Shown: piece after piece, positions 1 through 7,983 of the stretch
Position numbering within the stretch: the first letter of the stretch is position 1
How the letters are laid out: every line of letters begins with the position of its first letter
IMG/VR virus record: IMGVR_UViG_3300008116_001123
Span: 1 to 21,680 of that record
Strand: one strand, 5' to 3'
DNA: 21,680 nucleotides
From: a virus
Notes under the pieces: generated by a model
Told to the model about the DNA's origin: nothing
Seen by the model: only the letters and a program-made list of their open reading frames with translations
Database searches by the model: none
Position numbers and translations under genes: made by a program

Positions 1-510
1 GTGGTAACAACACCAGTAACAATGTTACCAGTCTGTAAGGTACCAGTATTATAGAAGACATTGGTACCACTGAGTGTAGTAACAACACCAGTTACAATGT
101 TACCTGTTGTAGCATTAGCGGTTCCAAAATTACCAGTGGTATAAGTGGCATTAGAACCGCTAAGTGTGGTAACAACACCAGTAACGATATTACCCGTTGC
201 GATTGTAGCAGTTCCAGAAGTGAATAATGTCGTTACGATACCAGTGACAATTCTACCAGTCTGTAGAGTACCAGTATTGTAGAACGCATTGGTACCAGAA
301 ATCGTGGTAACAACACCAGTTACAATGTTACCTGTTGTAGCATTAGCGGTTCCAAAGTTTCCAGTCGTATAAGTGGCATTGGTACCACTTAAGGTTGTGA
401 CTACACCCGTTACGATGTTACCTGTTTGAAGGGTACCAGTGTTATAAAAAGCATTAGTACCAGAAATCGTGGTAACAATACCAGTAACAATATTACCAGT
501 GGTAGCATTA
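1..510 (-). repeat. Coding tandem module array, block 1
   Basis: This is the C-terminal repeat region of the gene starting at 3164. In gene direction the modules read B-A-B-C-A-B and then leave the window. A is 30 aa (core TGNIVTGVVTTLSG, then SNATYTTGNFGTANAT), B is 25 aa (ending ISGTNAFYNTGTLQ) and C is 21 aa (ending LFTSGTATIA). All unit lengths are multiples of three, so gain or loss of whole modules keeps the frame. Confidence 0.85.
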
Positions 511-3164
511 AGTGTAGTTAAGTTACCAGTCGTACTATTTAAATTCGTGATGGTTCCTACACCACCATTAACATTGCCACTAAAAGTAATTGCAGTTATT
601 ACACCCGTGATTCTAGTATCACCGAGTACATCTAATTTTGCTGTTGGAACAATCGTACCTATACCAACTCTTTGAGTATTGGTAGCTCTTAAAACCTCAA
701 GACCATCAGTATTGAGTCTAATTGTTCCATTCGATCCAGTATCATCAATCGCAATTGATGTATCACCGATTTGTAAAGCACTGGTTTGAAGAACAGATGC
801 TGTCAGGATACCACTAACATTCAGATTACCATCAATATTAGTCTCGGAATTTCCAGATGGATTGATATTAATATTTCCAGAAGTTGATGTGATTTCATTT
901 CCAGAAATTTGTATATTTCCAACTGTTAGATAAGTTGGGGTTAACGTATTTGTATTTGTTCCGTCTGTAACATTTAAGTCAGAAAGACTATTCAGTGTAA
1001 AGTTCTGCCCACCAAAGTTTACAGTTCCTGCTTCCTGATTAACATAAAATGCATCACCAACTCTAAAGTCACCAGACTGATCGATCGATACAAAATAAAC
1101 ATTTGCATTATTAGTCTTAACAACTTCTGCTGCCTGATTGACTAATGATACATCTTGACTAAAATCTTTTCCGGATCCGATGTGTCCGAAGTTAAATGCA
1201 AACATTCGGAGACCAACACCTGGTCCATCTGCACTGATACCAGTATTACCGAAGACTACAGCAGATCCAATCGATCTCATTTCAGCACCAAACTGCTGAT
1301 AATCTGCTAATGTAATCTTGGTTGCAGTTGCAATACCTACACCAGAACGAACCCAACGAATATCTTGTGCTGGAATTGAACTATCAATAAAGGAAGTACT
1401 TGCAGAAGCACCATCAAGATGGAGAAGAAGTTTATCACTACCATCAGAATTAAACTGAGTCGTTGATGGAGTGAAGGTTGCAGTATATCTTGCAGTATTT
1501 GAAATTCTAACTTCGTCTATATAACCAACAAATGCATTAGTACCAGAATTATCAGCACCAATTGTCAGTTGTCCAGTGTTGTTAATCGCAGAAGAATTTG
1601 TCTCTGTAGTTCCAAGTGCAGTTCCATTTACATAAGCAGTAATCGTTGAACCTGAACGAACTAATGCAATATGAGTCCAAGTATTGATTGAAATCGAACC
1701 ACCAAAAGTTGTAGAAGCACTACCAAAGAAATTGCCAGTTACAACACCACTTTCCAATGAAAAGTGATATCTACCGGTTGTTTCAGTTCCCAATGCAAAC
1801 AGATGACGACTTCCAGTTACACTTGTAGGATAAATCCATGCTTCTGCAGTAAAGTTTCCAGCGAATGTAAAGTCTGATCCACCTTCACATCTTGCATAGT
1901 CTCCTGTACCATCAAGATATAACGATGCAGTTCCAATCTTTTTCTGCAGTGTCGATAACTGAGCATCACCATAAGCAGTTACAGTCTTGCCAAGTCTTGA
2001 TGTTGGGAGTTCAAATAGTCCCTCACCTTTTGCAGTAATAGAAGAAAGACCAGTTGCTGAGGTATAACTTCTAACAGTACCGAAACCTAGTGCTTCTTTA
2101 TAAGATATATTTCCACTGGTGGTTGCAGAACCACCCATTGTAACAGAGAATGTATTGACACCAACATACCCAGTAACGCGATAGAATCCATCAGTTGCTG
2201 TTCCCGAAGTAAAGTCAGCAAAGATTCGATCACCAACTGTTAGTCCATGACCAACTCTGGTAATTGTAAGAGCAGTTCCTACCTGAGAATAAGTACCAGA
2301 CCGATAGTTTGCTTCAAGGTAATAAAGTTCGTCATTTGCTGCGGGAGTTGATCCAGTTAAACCACTTGTCTTAACTCTTACATATCCAGTGCTTCCTACA
2401 CCTACTGATCCATCATAAGCACGAATTCCTTTATCTGCAAAATAACTAAAGCAGTTAACCCATTCGGTTCTACCACCATTTGTCATCTCAAGAGCAGTGT
2501 TATTCGGACAAATGAATGTACATTCATTGAATAACATTGCTGGTTCAAGTGTGGTTGGATCAACTACACTACCATCGATTAAAACACCACGACCTGCTTT
2601 ATATGAAGTTGGTGGTGAATGAGCAGTATCAAATCCATATGGATCTGTTGCAGAAGTTATTGAACCTTTATTAAGTACAGTAACTCTCTGAACATAAGGG
2701 GAACGAGTTGTGGTCTTAGAATTATTGGCAAACTTGAATGCATAACCAGGTTCATTGATATTACCAATGGTCAAATCTTCAATAGTGGTTTCTCCATTTA
2801 ATAAGAAACCATCATTTTGTCTTGTTCCTGATGTAGGTTGAACAAATGTACCACGAAGTCCCGTACCTTTAACATTTACACCTACAGGAATTGTAAGTGG
2901 AAAAACTTCAGTAAACGTACCTGACTGAACAAAGATTGTATCTCCAGACGTTGATACACTTAATGCTTTAGCAATCGTTGCAAATGGTCTGTTGATGGTA
3001 GTTCCTGCATATCCATCATTACCATTCGTCGAAACATAATATGTCTTTCCAGGAGCATTTAAGTTTCCATCAAGTAAAGTAACTGCCGTTACTATACCTG
3101 CTTGAATTGTAACACCTACACCTACTTCTAAACCGCGCTTTACCCTAAAATTCTGGTCTGCCAA
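1..3164 (-). CDS. Large tail-fibre/adhesin-like virion protein with beta-helix, LamG-like and repeat domains (C-terminus off the window)
   Basis: An open frame of 1054 codons runs off the left edge, so the C-terminus is missing. I choose TTG at 3164 as start: an in-frame TGA lies two codons upstream, an AGGGGA ribosome site lies about 10 nt upstream, and the N-terminus MADQNFRVKRGLEVG is a common type in cyanophage fibre proteins. Residues about 31-110 (APGKTYYVSTNGNDGYAG, then RPFATIAKAL) look like the start of a right-handed beta-helix (pectin-lyase-like) fold. Residues about 415-580 look like a LamG/concanavalin-type jelly roll (YLDGTGDYARCEG, FTAEAWIYP, WTHIALVRSG, VGYIDEVRISNTARY, LLLHLDG). 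Residues from about 885 form the TGNIVTG module array. I infer a virion surface protein that binds a host glycan; the ligand is unknown. A late promoter lies at 3194-3201. Confidence 0.85.
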   Translation of the reverse strand, partial: MADQNFRVKRGLEVGVGVTIQAGIVTAVTLLDGNLNAPGKTYYVSTNGNDGYAGTTINRPFATIAKALSVSTSGDTIFVQSGTFTEVFPLTIPVGVNVKGTGLRGTFVQPTSGTRQNDGFLLNGETTIEDLTIGNINEPGYAFKFANNSKTTTRSPYVQRVTVLNKGSITSATDPYGFDTAHSPPTSYKAGRGVLIDGSVVDPTTLEPAMLFNECTFICPNNTALEMTNGGRTEWVNCFSYFADKGIRAYDGSVGVGSTGYVRVKTSGLTGSTPAANDELYYLEANYRSGTYSQVGTALTITRVGHGLTVGDRIFADFTSGTATDGFYRVTGYVGVNTFSVTMGGSATTSGNISYKEALGFGTVRSYTSATGLSSITAKGEGLFELPTSRLGKTVTAYGDAQLSTLQKKIGTASLYLDGTGDYARCEGGSDFTFAGNFTAEAWIYPTSVTGSRHLFALGTETTGRYHFSLESGVVTGNFFGSASTTFGGSISINTWTHIALVRSGSTITAYVNGTALGTTETNSSAINNTGQLTIGADNSGTNAFVGYIDEVRISNTARYTATFTPSTTQFNSDGSDKLLLHLDGASASTSFIDSSIPAQDIRWVRSGVGIATATKITLADYQQFGAEMRSIGSAVVFGNTGISADGPGVGLRMFAFNFGHIGSGKDFSQDVSLVNQAAEVVKTNNANVYFVSIDQSGDFRVGDAFYVNQEAGTVNFGGQNFTLNSLSDLNVTDGTNTNTLTPTYLTVGNIQISGNEITSTSGNININPSGNSETNIDGNLNVSGILTASVLQTSALQIGDTSIAIDDTGSNGTIRLNTDGLEVLRATNTQRVGIGTIVPTAKLDVLGDTRITGVITAITFSGNVNGGVGTITNLNSTTGNLTTLNATTGNIVTGIVTTISGTNAFYNTGTLQTGNIVTGVVTTLSGTNATYTTGNFGTANATTGNIVTGVVTTISGTNAFYNTGTLQTGRIVTGIVTTLFTSGTATIATGNIVTGVVTTLSGSNATYTTGNFGTANATTGNIVTGVVTTLSGTNVFYNTGTLQTGNIVTGVVT

Positions 3165-3186
3165 GGTTCACTATCCCCTATGGTTC
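3164..3186 (-). repeat. 23-bp leader repeat, copy 1
   Basis: A 23-bp perfect direct repeat shared with 7515-7537. It contains the AGGGGA ribosome site used by the TTG start at 3164. Each copy sits just downstream of a late promoter box. Confidence 0.9.
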
Positions 3187-3193
3187 TTTTATG

Positions 3194-3201
3194 TATTTAT
3201 C
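3194..3201 (-). promoter_or_regulatory. T4-type late promoter box GATAAATA
   Basis: GATAAATA on the minus strand, about 30 nt before the TTG at 3164. It overlaps the TGA stop (3200-3202) of the upstream gene. It is one base from the T4 late consensus TATAAATA. Confidence 0.7.
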
Positions 3202-3589
3202 AAACCACGATTGTATTAAATTGAAGTTTAAAGGTTGTTGCTGAAGAACTTGCAGGGGTAGCAAGTAATCTAATGTTCCCACCAGAGATGTCTACATCAT
3301 AAGTCGCAACTGCAGAATTATTATAAACAGATCCATATTCGGTTAGATAAGCAGTTGTGCCGTTATGAACTACAAGTATTTTTGTAGTATGGAAATTAGT
3401 ATTCTGAGTTGCTTGAACAATGTACTCGACGGAACGATAAGAAGCAGCTGCAATAGAATGAATTCCAACTTGAGATGTTGATAATGTTGTTGCAGTTGCA
3501 GATCCTATTCTGCTTGAAGTTGTATCATGAGTTGGTGCAGTTATTATACCAGAAACATTTGCATTAGTGTAAGTTAAATTAGTACCACT

Positions 3590-4052
3590 AATTGTAGTAA
3601 CAACACCAGTTACAATATTACCAGTGGTAGCGTTAGCAGTCGTAAAGTTACCAGTGGTATAAGTGGCGTTAGTACCACTTAATGTAGTGACAACACCAGT
3701 TACAATATTTCCAGTGGTAATATTAGCGGTTCCAAAATTACCAGTGGTATAAGTAGCGTTAGAACCACTTAGAGTTGTGACTACACCAGTAACAATGTTA
3801 CCCGTTGCGATTGTAGCAGTTCCAGAAGTAAATAGTGTCGTTACAATACCAGTTACTATATTACCAGTCTGTAGAGTACCAGTGTTATAAAAAGCATTAG
3901 TACCAGAAATCGTGGTAACAACACCTGTTACGATGTTACCAGTGGTAGCGTTAGCAGTCGTAAAGTTACCAGTGGTATAAGTGGCATTAGAACCACTCAG
4001 AGTTGTGACTACACCTGTTACGATATTTCCAGTGGTAGCGTTAGCAGTCGTA
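3590..4052 (-). repeat. Coding tandem module array, block 2
   Basis: Modules in gene direction are A-B-C-A-A followed by a divergent last unit. The 5' edge of the block in sense orientation coincides exactly with the second frame break. Confidence 0.8.
3939..4052 (-). repeat. 114-bp perfect direct repeat, copy 1
   Basis: Identical base for base to 5038-5151 (offset 1099). In sense orientation its 5' edge is the exact point where the reading frame of the fibre gene breaks. Within the repeat the TTANATTGNIVTG frame is intact. Confidence 0.9.
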
Positions 4053-4624
4053 GGTATTATTAATCGTACCTAAAGTGCTTACACCAGTAGCATTAATGTT
4101 TGATATTGTTAATTGGTTGTTAGTTAATAGTGTTACACCATTAATCTCATAAACTTTACCAGAAGCAAGGTTAAAGTTCTCACTTGACTTTAATGCAGTA
4201 TTAGTGTAGTCCCAAGTTAAGGTTTTTCTACTTGCAGTAGATCCGATACCAATACCAGCACCATCAAGAAGTAAATCTGATGTAACTGTACCAGCAATGC
4301 CAACAACAAAATCCGCAAGTTCAATTGCTGTTGAATTAACAACAGTTTGTGTACCATCTACATATAAATCACCTTTAATTCTAACTGCACCAGTATTATC
4401 ACCAACACCAGCAGGATCAATCGTAATTACTGATGGACCACTAATAGTATTTGTATCGATATTAATTCCAAATCCAGAATTTCCAGTGGAGAGTCTGGTT
4501 GTTGCTGTTACTACACCAGAACTAATTGTAACTCCAGTACCAACGTTAAGTTGAGTTGTAAATGTACCAACACCAGAATAATTAAGATGAGTACCTGAGA
4601 TAAAAGTAACTACACCAGATACAA

Positions 4625-5151
4625 TATTACCAATAGTAGCGTTAGCAGTCGTAAAGTTACCAGTGGTATAAGTGGCATTAGAACCGCTAAGTGTGGTAAC
4701 AACACCAGTAACAATGTTACCTGTTTGAAGGGTACCAGTATTGTAGAACGCATTGGTACCACTTAAGGTTGTGACTACACCTGTTACAATATTACCAGTG
4801 GTAGCATTAGCGGTTCCAAAATTACCAGTCGTATAAGTTGCATTGGTACCACTTAAGGTTGTGACTACACCAGTAACAATGTTTCCAGTGGTAATATTAG
4901 CGGTTCCAAAATTACCAGTGGTATAAGTTGCATTGGTACCACTTAAGGTTGTGACTACACCAGTAACAATGTTTCCAGTAGCAATCGTAGCTGTACCAGA
5001 AGTGAATAAGGTGGTTACGATACCAGTTACAATGTTTCCAGTGGTAGCGTTAGCAGTCGTAAAGTTACCAGTGGTATAAGTGGCATTAGAACCACTCAGA
5101 GTTGTGACTACACCTGTTACGATATTTCCAGTGGTAGCGTTAGCAGTCGTA
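4625..5151 (-). repeat. Coding tandem module array, block 3
   Basis: Modules in gene direction are A-C-A-A-B-A, then a degenerate unit (TIGNIVSGVVTFISG) leading into the non-repetitive domain. One B unit has a hybrid core (TTLSGTNAFYNTG), suggesting exchange between module types. Confidence 0.8.
5038..5151 (-). repeat. 114-bp perfect direct repeat, copy 2
   Basis: Identical to 3939-4052. Its 5' edge in sense orientation (5151/5152) is the first frame break: the frame of the 5' segment continues for only about 11 more residues and stops at 5117. Confidence 0.9.
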
Positions 5152-7456
5152 TAGTAACATTTGCCGTATTAATGGTGGCAGTGCCAGAAGTAAATAGTGT
5201 AGTTACGATACCAGTAACGATTCTACCAGTCTGTAAAGTACCAGTATTGTAGAAAGAATTAGTACCCGAAATCGTGGTTACAATACCAGTAACAATGTTA
5301 CCTGTTTGAAGGGTACCAGTGTTATAGAAAGCATTGGTACCAGAAATGGTAGTTACAACACCTGTTACAATGTTTCCAGTGGTAATATTAGCGGTTCCAA
5401 AATTACCAGTGGTATAAGTGGCATTAGAACCACTCAGAGTTGTGACTACACCTGTTACAATATTACCAGTGGTAGCATTAGCAGTTCCAAAGTTTCCAGT
5501 CGTATAAGTTGCATTGGTACCACTTAAGGTTGTGACTACACCAGTAACAATGTTACCTGTTTGAAGGGTACCAGTGTTATAGAAAGCATTGGTACCAGAA
5601 ATGGTAGTTACAACACCTGTTACAATGTTTCCAGTGGTAGCGTTAGCAGTCGTAAAGTTACCAGTGGTATAAGTGGCATTAGAACCACTCAGAGTTGTGA
5701 CTACACCTGTTACAATATTACCAGTGGTAGCGTTAGCAGTCGTAAAGTTACCAGTGGTATAAGTGGCATTAGATCCAGAAAGAGTTGTTACAACACCAGT
5801 AACAATATTACCTGTTGTAGCATTAGCGGTTCCAAAATTACCAGTGGTGTAAGTTGCATTGGATCCAGAAAGAGTTGTTACGACACCAGTAGTAACATTT
5901 GCCGTATTAATGGTGGCAGTGCCAGAAGTAAATAGTGTAGTTACGATACCAGTGACTATATTACCTGTTACGATTGTAGCAGTTCCAGAAGTGAATAATG
6001 TCGTTACGATACCAGTAACAATGTTACCTGTTTGAAGGGTGCCAGTATTATAAAAAGCACTAGTACCAGAAATCGTGGTAACAACACCAGTTACAATGTT
6101 ACCTGTTGTGGCGTTGGCAGTTCCAAAGTTTCCAGTCGTATAAGTAGCATTAGAACCGCTAAGTGTGGTAACAACACCTGTTACAATGTTTCCAGTAGCA
6201 ATCGTAGCTGTACCAGAAGTAAATAGTGTGGTTACAATACCAGTAACAATGTTACCTGTAGTAATATTAGCAGTTCCAATATTAGCAGTAGTATTATTAA
6301 GGGTTCCAATTGTACCAATACCACTAACGTTAAGGTTAGGTACTGTTAATGTTGTAGCACTTAATACTTCGGTTCCATTAATTTTATATACTTTATTAAT
6401 CGCTAGATCAAGATTTTCACTAGATTTTAAAGAAAGTGTTGGATAGTTCCAATTAAAACTTTTACGAACAGCAATTGTACCTAAAGCAAATCCAGCTCCA
6501 TCAAGAAGCACATCAGTATTTGCAGCAGTTGCAATTCCGATTTCAATATCTACAATATCAACAATATTAGAATTGACAATAGTTTGTGTGCCATCTACAT
6601 AAAGGTCACCCTTAATTCTTACAGCACCAGTGTTATCACCAATGCCTGCTGGATCAATAAAAATAATTGATGGTCCACTAATTGTATTGGTGGTAATATT
6701 GATACCTTCTCCAGGAACACCTGTAGACAATCTTGTTGAAGCTGTGATTATGCCACTAGGTGTCAAACTAACTCCAGATCCAACTCTTACTAAACTATTA
6801 AATGTACTGATTCCAGTAACATAAAATCCATTGAGTACATTAACAACGTTTTGTCCAGTTGAAGATCCTAATCTTAGATCTCCAGATACACTATTAATTG
6901 TTATCGAATCATCAAGTGCTAAGCGTAAATCTTTAATAAATGCTGCACTATCTCCAAAAATAGTTCCAACAAATGTACTGCTTCCAGTAATAAGAACGTT
7001 ACCATCTACATATAATTTTTGTGCAGAATCTGTACTACCAATAGCAACATCACCAGAGCTATTGATGACAAATTTTGTTATATCTGGATTTGTCTCATCT
7101 TCAACTACAAAAGCATTACCAGAACCCGTCTGAGTAATACGAACCATATCTGATGATGTGGTTCCTGAAAATAGTCCAGCAATATTACTCGAAGTTGGAA
7201 CTACATGAAACTTTGCTCCTACATTCTGAGTTCCAACACCCACAAGATTATCATAGTAAATTGATCCTGCACCAAAGTTCTCCGCCCAAGGTGTTAATAA
7301 AGCAATGGTTGTACCTATTCCAACACCAGCAGTGTCTCTCTTTGCCCATAGGTAACCATCATAAAAGTTAAGAGCTAATTCACCTAGTTGTAAATCCGAT
7401 ACCTGGGGTCTCTTTCCTGTTACAGCAGACCTTTTTAATCTAATTGGAGTTGCCAT
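5117..7456 (-). CDS. Tail-fibre/adhesin-like virion protein, 5' segment of a split gene
   Basis: A 779-aa frame starting at ATG 7456. Residues 1-45 (MATPIRLKRSAVTGKRP, DLQLGELALNFYDGYLW) match the N-terminal fold seen in many phage fibre and tropism-determinant proteins (LKR...GELA.N..DG). Residues about 45-250 carry VGIGTT and KLYVDG-type strands. Residues about 250-290 have INITTNTISGP and RIKGDLYVDGTQT. Residues about 400-768 are the module array, in order C-A-B-C-C-A-A-A-B-A-A-B-B-C. The last 11 residues (after 5151) are out of frame with the continuing repeats, so this stop is probably not the true end; the intact gene would run to 3200. A late promoter (7549-7556) and a 23-bp leader repeat precede it. 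I infer a fibre or adhesin; the receptor is unknown. Confidence 0.8.
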   Translation of the reverse strand: MATPIRLKRSAVTGKRPQVSDLQLGELALNFYDGYLWAKRDTAGVGIGTTIALLTPWAENFGAGSIYYDNLVGVGTQNVGAKFHVVPTSSNIAGLFSGTTSSDMVRITQTGSGNAFVVEDETNPDITKFVINSSGDVAIGSTDSAQKLYVDGNVLITGSSTFVGTIFGDSAAFIKDLRLALDDSITINSVSGDLRLGSSTGQNVVNVLNGFYVTGISTFNSLVRVGSGVSLTPSGIITASTRLSTGVPGEGINITTNTISGPSIIFIDPAGIGDNTGAVRIKGDLYVDGTQTIVNSNIVDIVDIEIGIATAANTDVLLDGAGFALGTIAVRKSFNWNYPTLSLKSSENLDLAINKVYKINGTEVLSATTLTVPNLNVSGIGTIGTLNNTTANIGTANITTGNIVTGIVTTLFTSGTATIATGNIVTGVVTTLSGSNATYTTGNFGTANATTGNIVTGVVTTISGTSAFYNTGTLQTGNIVTGIVTTLFTSGTATIVTGNIVTGIVTTLFTSGTATINTANVTTGVVTTLSGSNATYTTGNFGTANATTGNIVTGVVTTLSGSNATYTTGNFTTANATTGNIVTGVVTTLSGSNATYTTGNFTTANATTGNIVTGVVTTISGTNAFYNTGTLQTGNIVTGVVTTLSGTNATYTTGNFGTANATTGNIVTGVVTTLSGSNATYTTGNFGTANITTGNIVTGVVTTISGTNAFYNTGTLQTGNIVTGIVTTISGTNSFYNTGTLQTGRIVTGIVTTLFTSGTATINTANVTIRLLTLPLEIS
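5152..6270 (-). repeat. Coding tandem module array, block 4
   Basis: Fourteen modules (C-A-B-C-C-A-A-A-B-A-A-B-B-C in gene direction) of 90, 75 and 63 nt. Several neighbouring copies are nearly identical at the DNA level and differ mainly at third codon positions. Two C units end in the variant TINTANVT. Confidence 0.85.
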
Positions 7457-7484
7457 TTATCTTAAGACGGTATGTACCTTTTTT

Positions 7485-7498
7485 GCAGTATATACTGC
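7485..7498. other. 14-bp perfect palindrome in a fibre-gene leader
   Basis: GCAGTATATACTGC lies 29 nt upstream of the ATG at 7456, inside the roughly 90-nt leader. On the minus strand it is followed by an A-run, not a T-run, so it is not a terminator for the leftward transcript. It could be a leader hairpin or a dyad binding site. Confidence 0.5.
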
Positions 7499-7514
7499 TT
7501 ATCTTAGACTATCC

Positions 7515-7537
7515 AGGTTCACTATCCCCTATGGTTC
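7515..7537 (-). repeat. 23-bp leader repeat, copy 2
   Basis: Identical to 3164-3186, with the AGGGGA motif. Here it lies about 60 nt before the ATG at 7456, so its ribosome site no longer fits the start. This looks like a relic of an exchanged 5' end. Confidence 0.9.
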
Positions 7538-7548
7538 GTCTTTATATG

Positions 7549-7556
7549 TATTTATT
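7549..7556 (-). promoter_or_regulatory. T4-type late promoter box AATAAATA
   Basis: AATAAATA on the minus strand, overlapping the TAA stop (7555-7557) of the HNH gene and about 93 nt before the ATG at 7456. It is part of the promoter-plus-leader unit also found at 3164-3201. Confidence 0.65.
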
Positions 7557-7983
7557 AACTGGCGTTATTCCTTCTTGGACGATATGCAAATAAATTAGTT
7601 GGTGGATCAGGTTTCATCCAGTTCTTAATTTTTTCATATCTTTCCATAGAAAAAAACTCCTGTGAGAAGTACCAGTCTTCCCAAGGAGTATGTCCCTTAT
7701 TTTGATTACAGGAATGACAGCAGCAGACGACATTCTTCGTAAAATCCATTCCACCTTTTGATTGTGGAACAATATGATCGATTGTTAGGTTCTCTTCAGA
7801 TTCACAATAAGCACATTTATGATTCCAACTTTCCTTTATCTTTTGCCTCCACATTCGTTTCGCTTCTCCTGGACTTGTTGCATGTAAATTAAACAAGTAT
7901 TCTTTTGGAGAATGTAGAGGTCCCATAAGTGCTTGCGACTTATGATTATTTATCGTGCTTTTTCTTACAGGCACCACGAGCAT
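7555..7983 (-). CDS. HNH endonuclease
   Basis: A 142-aa protein with a complete HNH nuclease core: a first zinc pair C57xxC60, then LTIDHIVPQSKGG (D69, H70), N84 in NVV, and C89xxC92 with NQNKG. HNH proteins of this size in T-even-like phages are often free-standing homing nucleases; the target cannot be told from sequence. The start is uncertain. ATG at 7983 overlaps the upstream 46-aa gene by 38 nt and has only a weak ribosome site. ATG at 7926 (MGPLHSPKEYL) gives a 123-residue protein that keeps the whole HNH core, and lies 20 nt after a late-promoter-like GATAAATA (7947-7954). It sits at the upstream border of the repetitive fibre-gene region. Confidence 0.85.
   Translation of the reverse strand: MLVVPVRKSTINNHKSQALMGPLHSPKEYLFNLHATSPGEAKRMWRQKIKESWNHKCAYCESEENLTIDHIVPQSKGGMDFTKNVVCCCHSCNQNKGHTPWEDWYFSQEFFSMERYEKIKNWMKPDPPTNLFAYRPRRNNAS

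Larger units (their letters stand above)
3200..4052 (-). pseudogene. C-terminal segment of the split fibre gene (after the second frame break)
   Basis: This is an open frame of about 283 codons ending in TGA at 3200. I see no ATG, GTG or TTG start in it, so it is probably not translated alone. It is in the same frame class as the 5' part of the gene (5117-7456) but is separated from it by two frame breaks. It begins with modules A-B-C-A-A and a last partial unit, then has a non-repetitive C-terminal domain of about 110 residues (VEYIVQATQNTNFHTTKIL, then TAYLTEYGSVYNNSAVATYD, ending in a hydrophobic strand). That domain resembles the C-terminus of the protein ending at 20447 in layout (data-type attachment, then Y-EYG, then a final strand). 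I infer it is the genuine C-terminus of the gene that starts at 7456. Confidence 0.7.
4041..5168 (-). pseudogene. Middle segment of the split fibre gene (between two frame breaks)
   Basis: This is an open frame of about 375 codons, closed upstream by a stop at 5169-5171 and downstream by a TAA at 4041-4043. It has no ATG, GTG or TTG codon in frame, so it has no plausible start of its own. It opens with modules A-C-A-A-B-A. Then comes a non-repetitive region (about 4620-4060) with TISGPSVITIDPAGVGDNTG, RIKGDLYVDGTQTVVN, LLLDGAGIGIG and SSENFNLASGKVYEINGV. This region is clearly paralogous to the equivalent region at about 6720-6300 in the 5' part of the gene. Homology stays in frame right up to the break and resumes after it with one extra base. 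I read it as the middle of one protein encoded by 7456-3200, broken either by real indels or by misassembly in repeats. Confidence 0.65.

Noticed and set aside
1-6270. CRISPR-like or satellite repeat array
   Set aside because: All units are multiples of three, stay in frame and encode one protein family. There are no unique spacers and no cas genes.
3200-7456. Shufflon (invertible cassette) system or diversity-generating retroelement
   Set aside because: All repeat copies are in the same orientation, no recombinase or reverse transcriptase is in the window, and no template/variable repeat pair with adenine-specific changes is seen.
7485-7498. Terminator for the HNH transcript
   Set aside because: The palindrome is followed by A, not T, on the transcribed minus strand, and lies downstream of the late promoter for the fibre gene.
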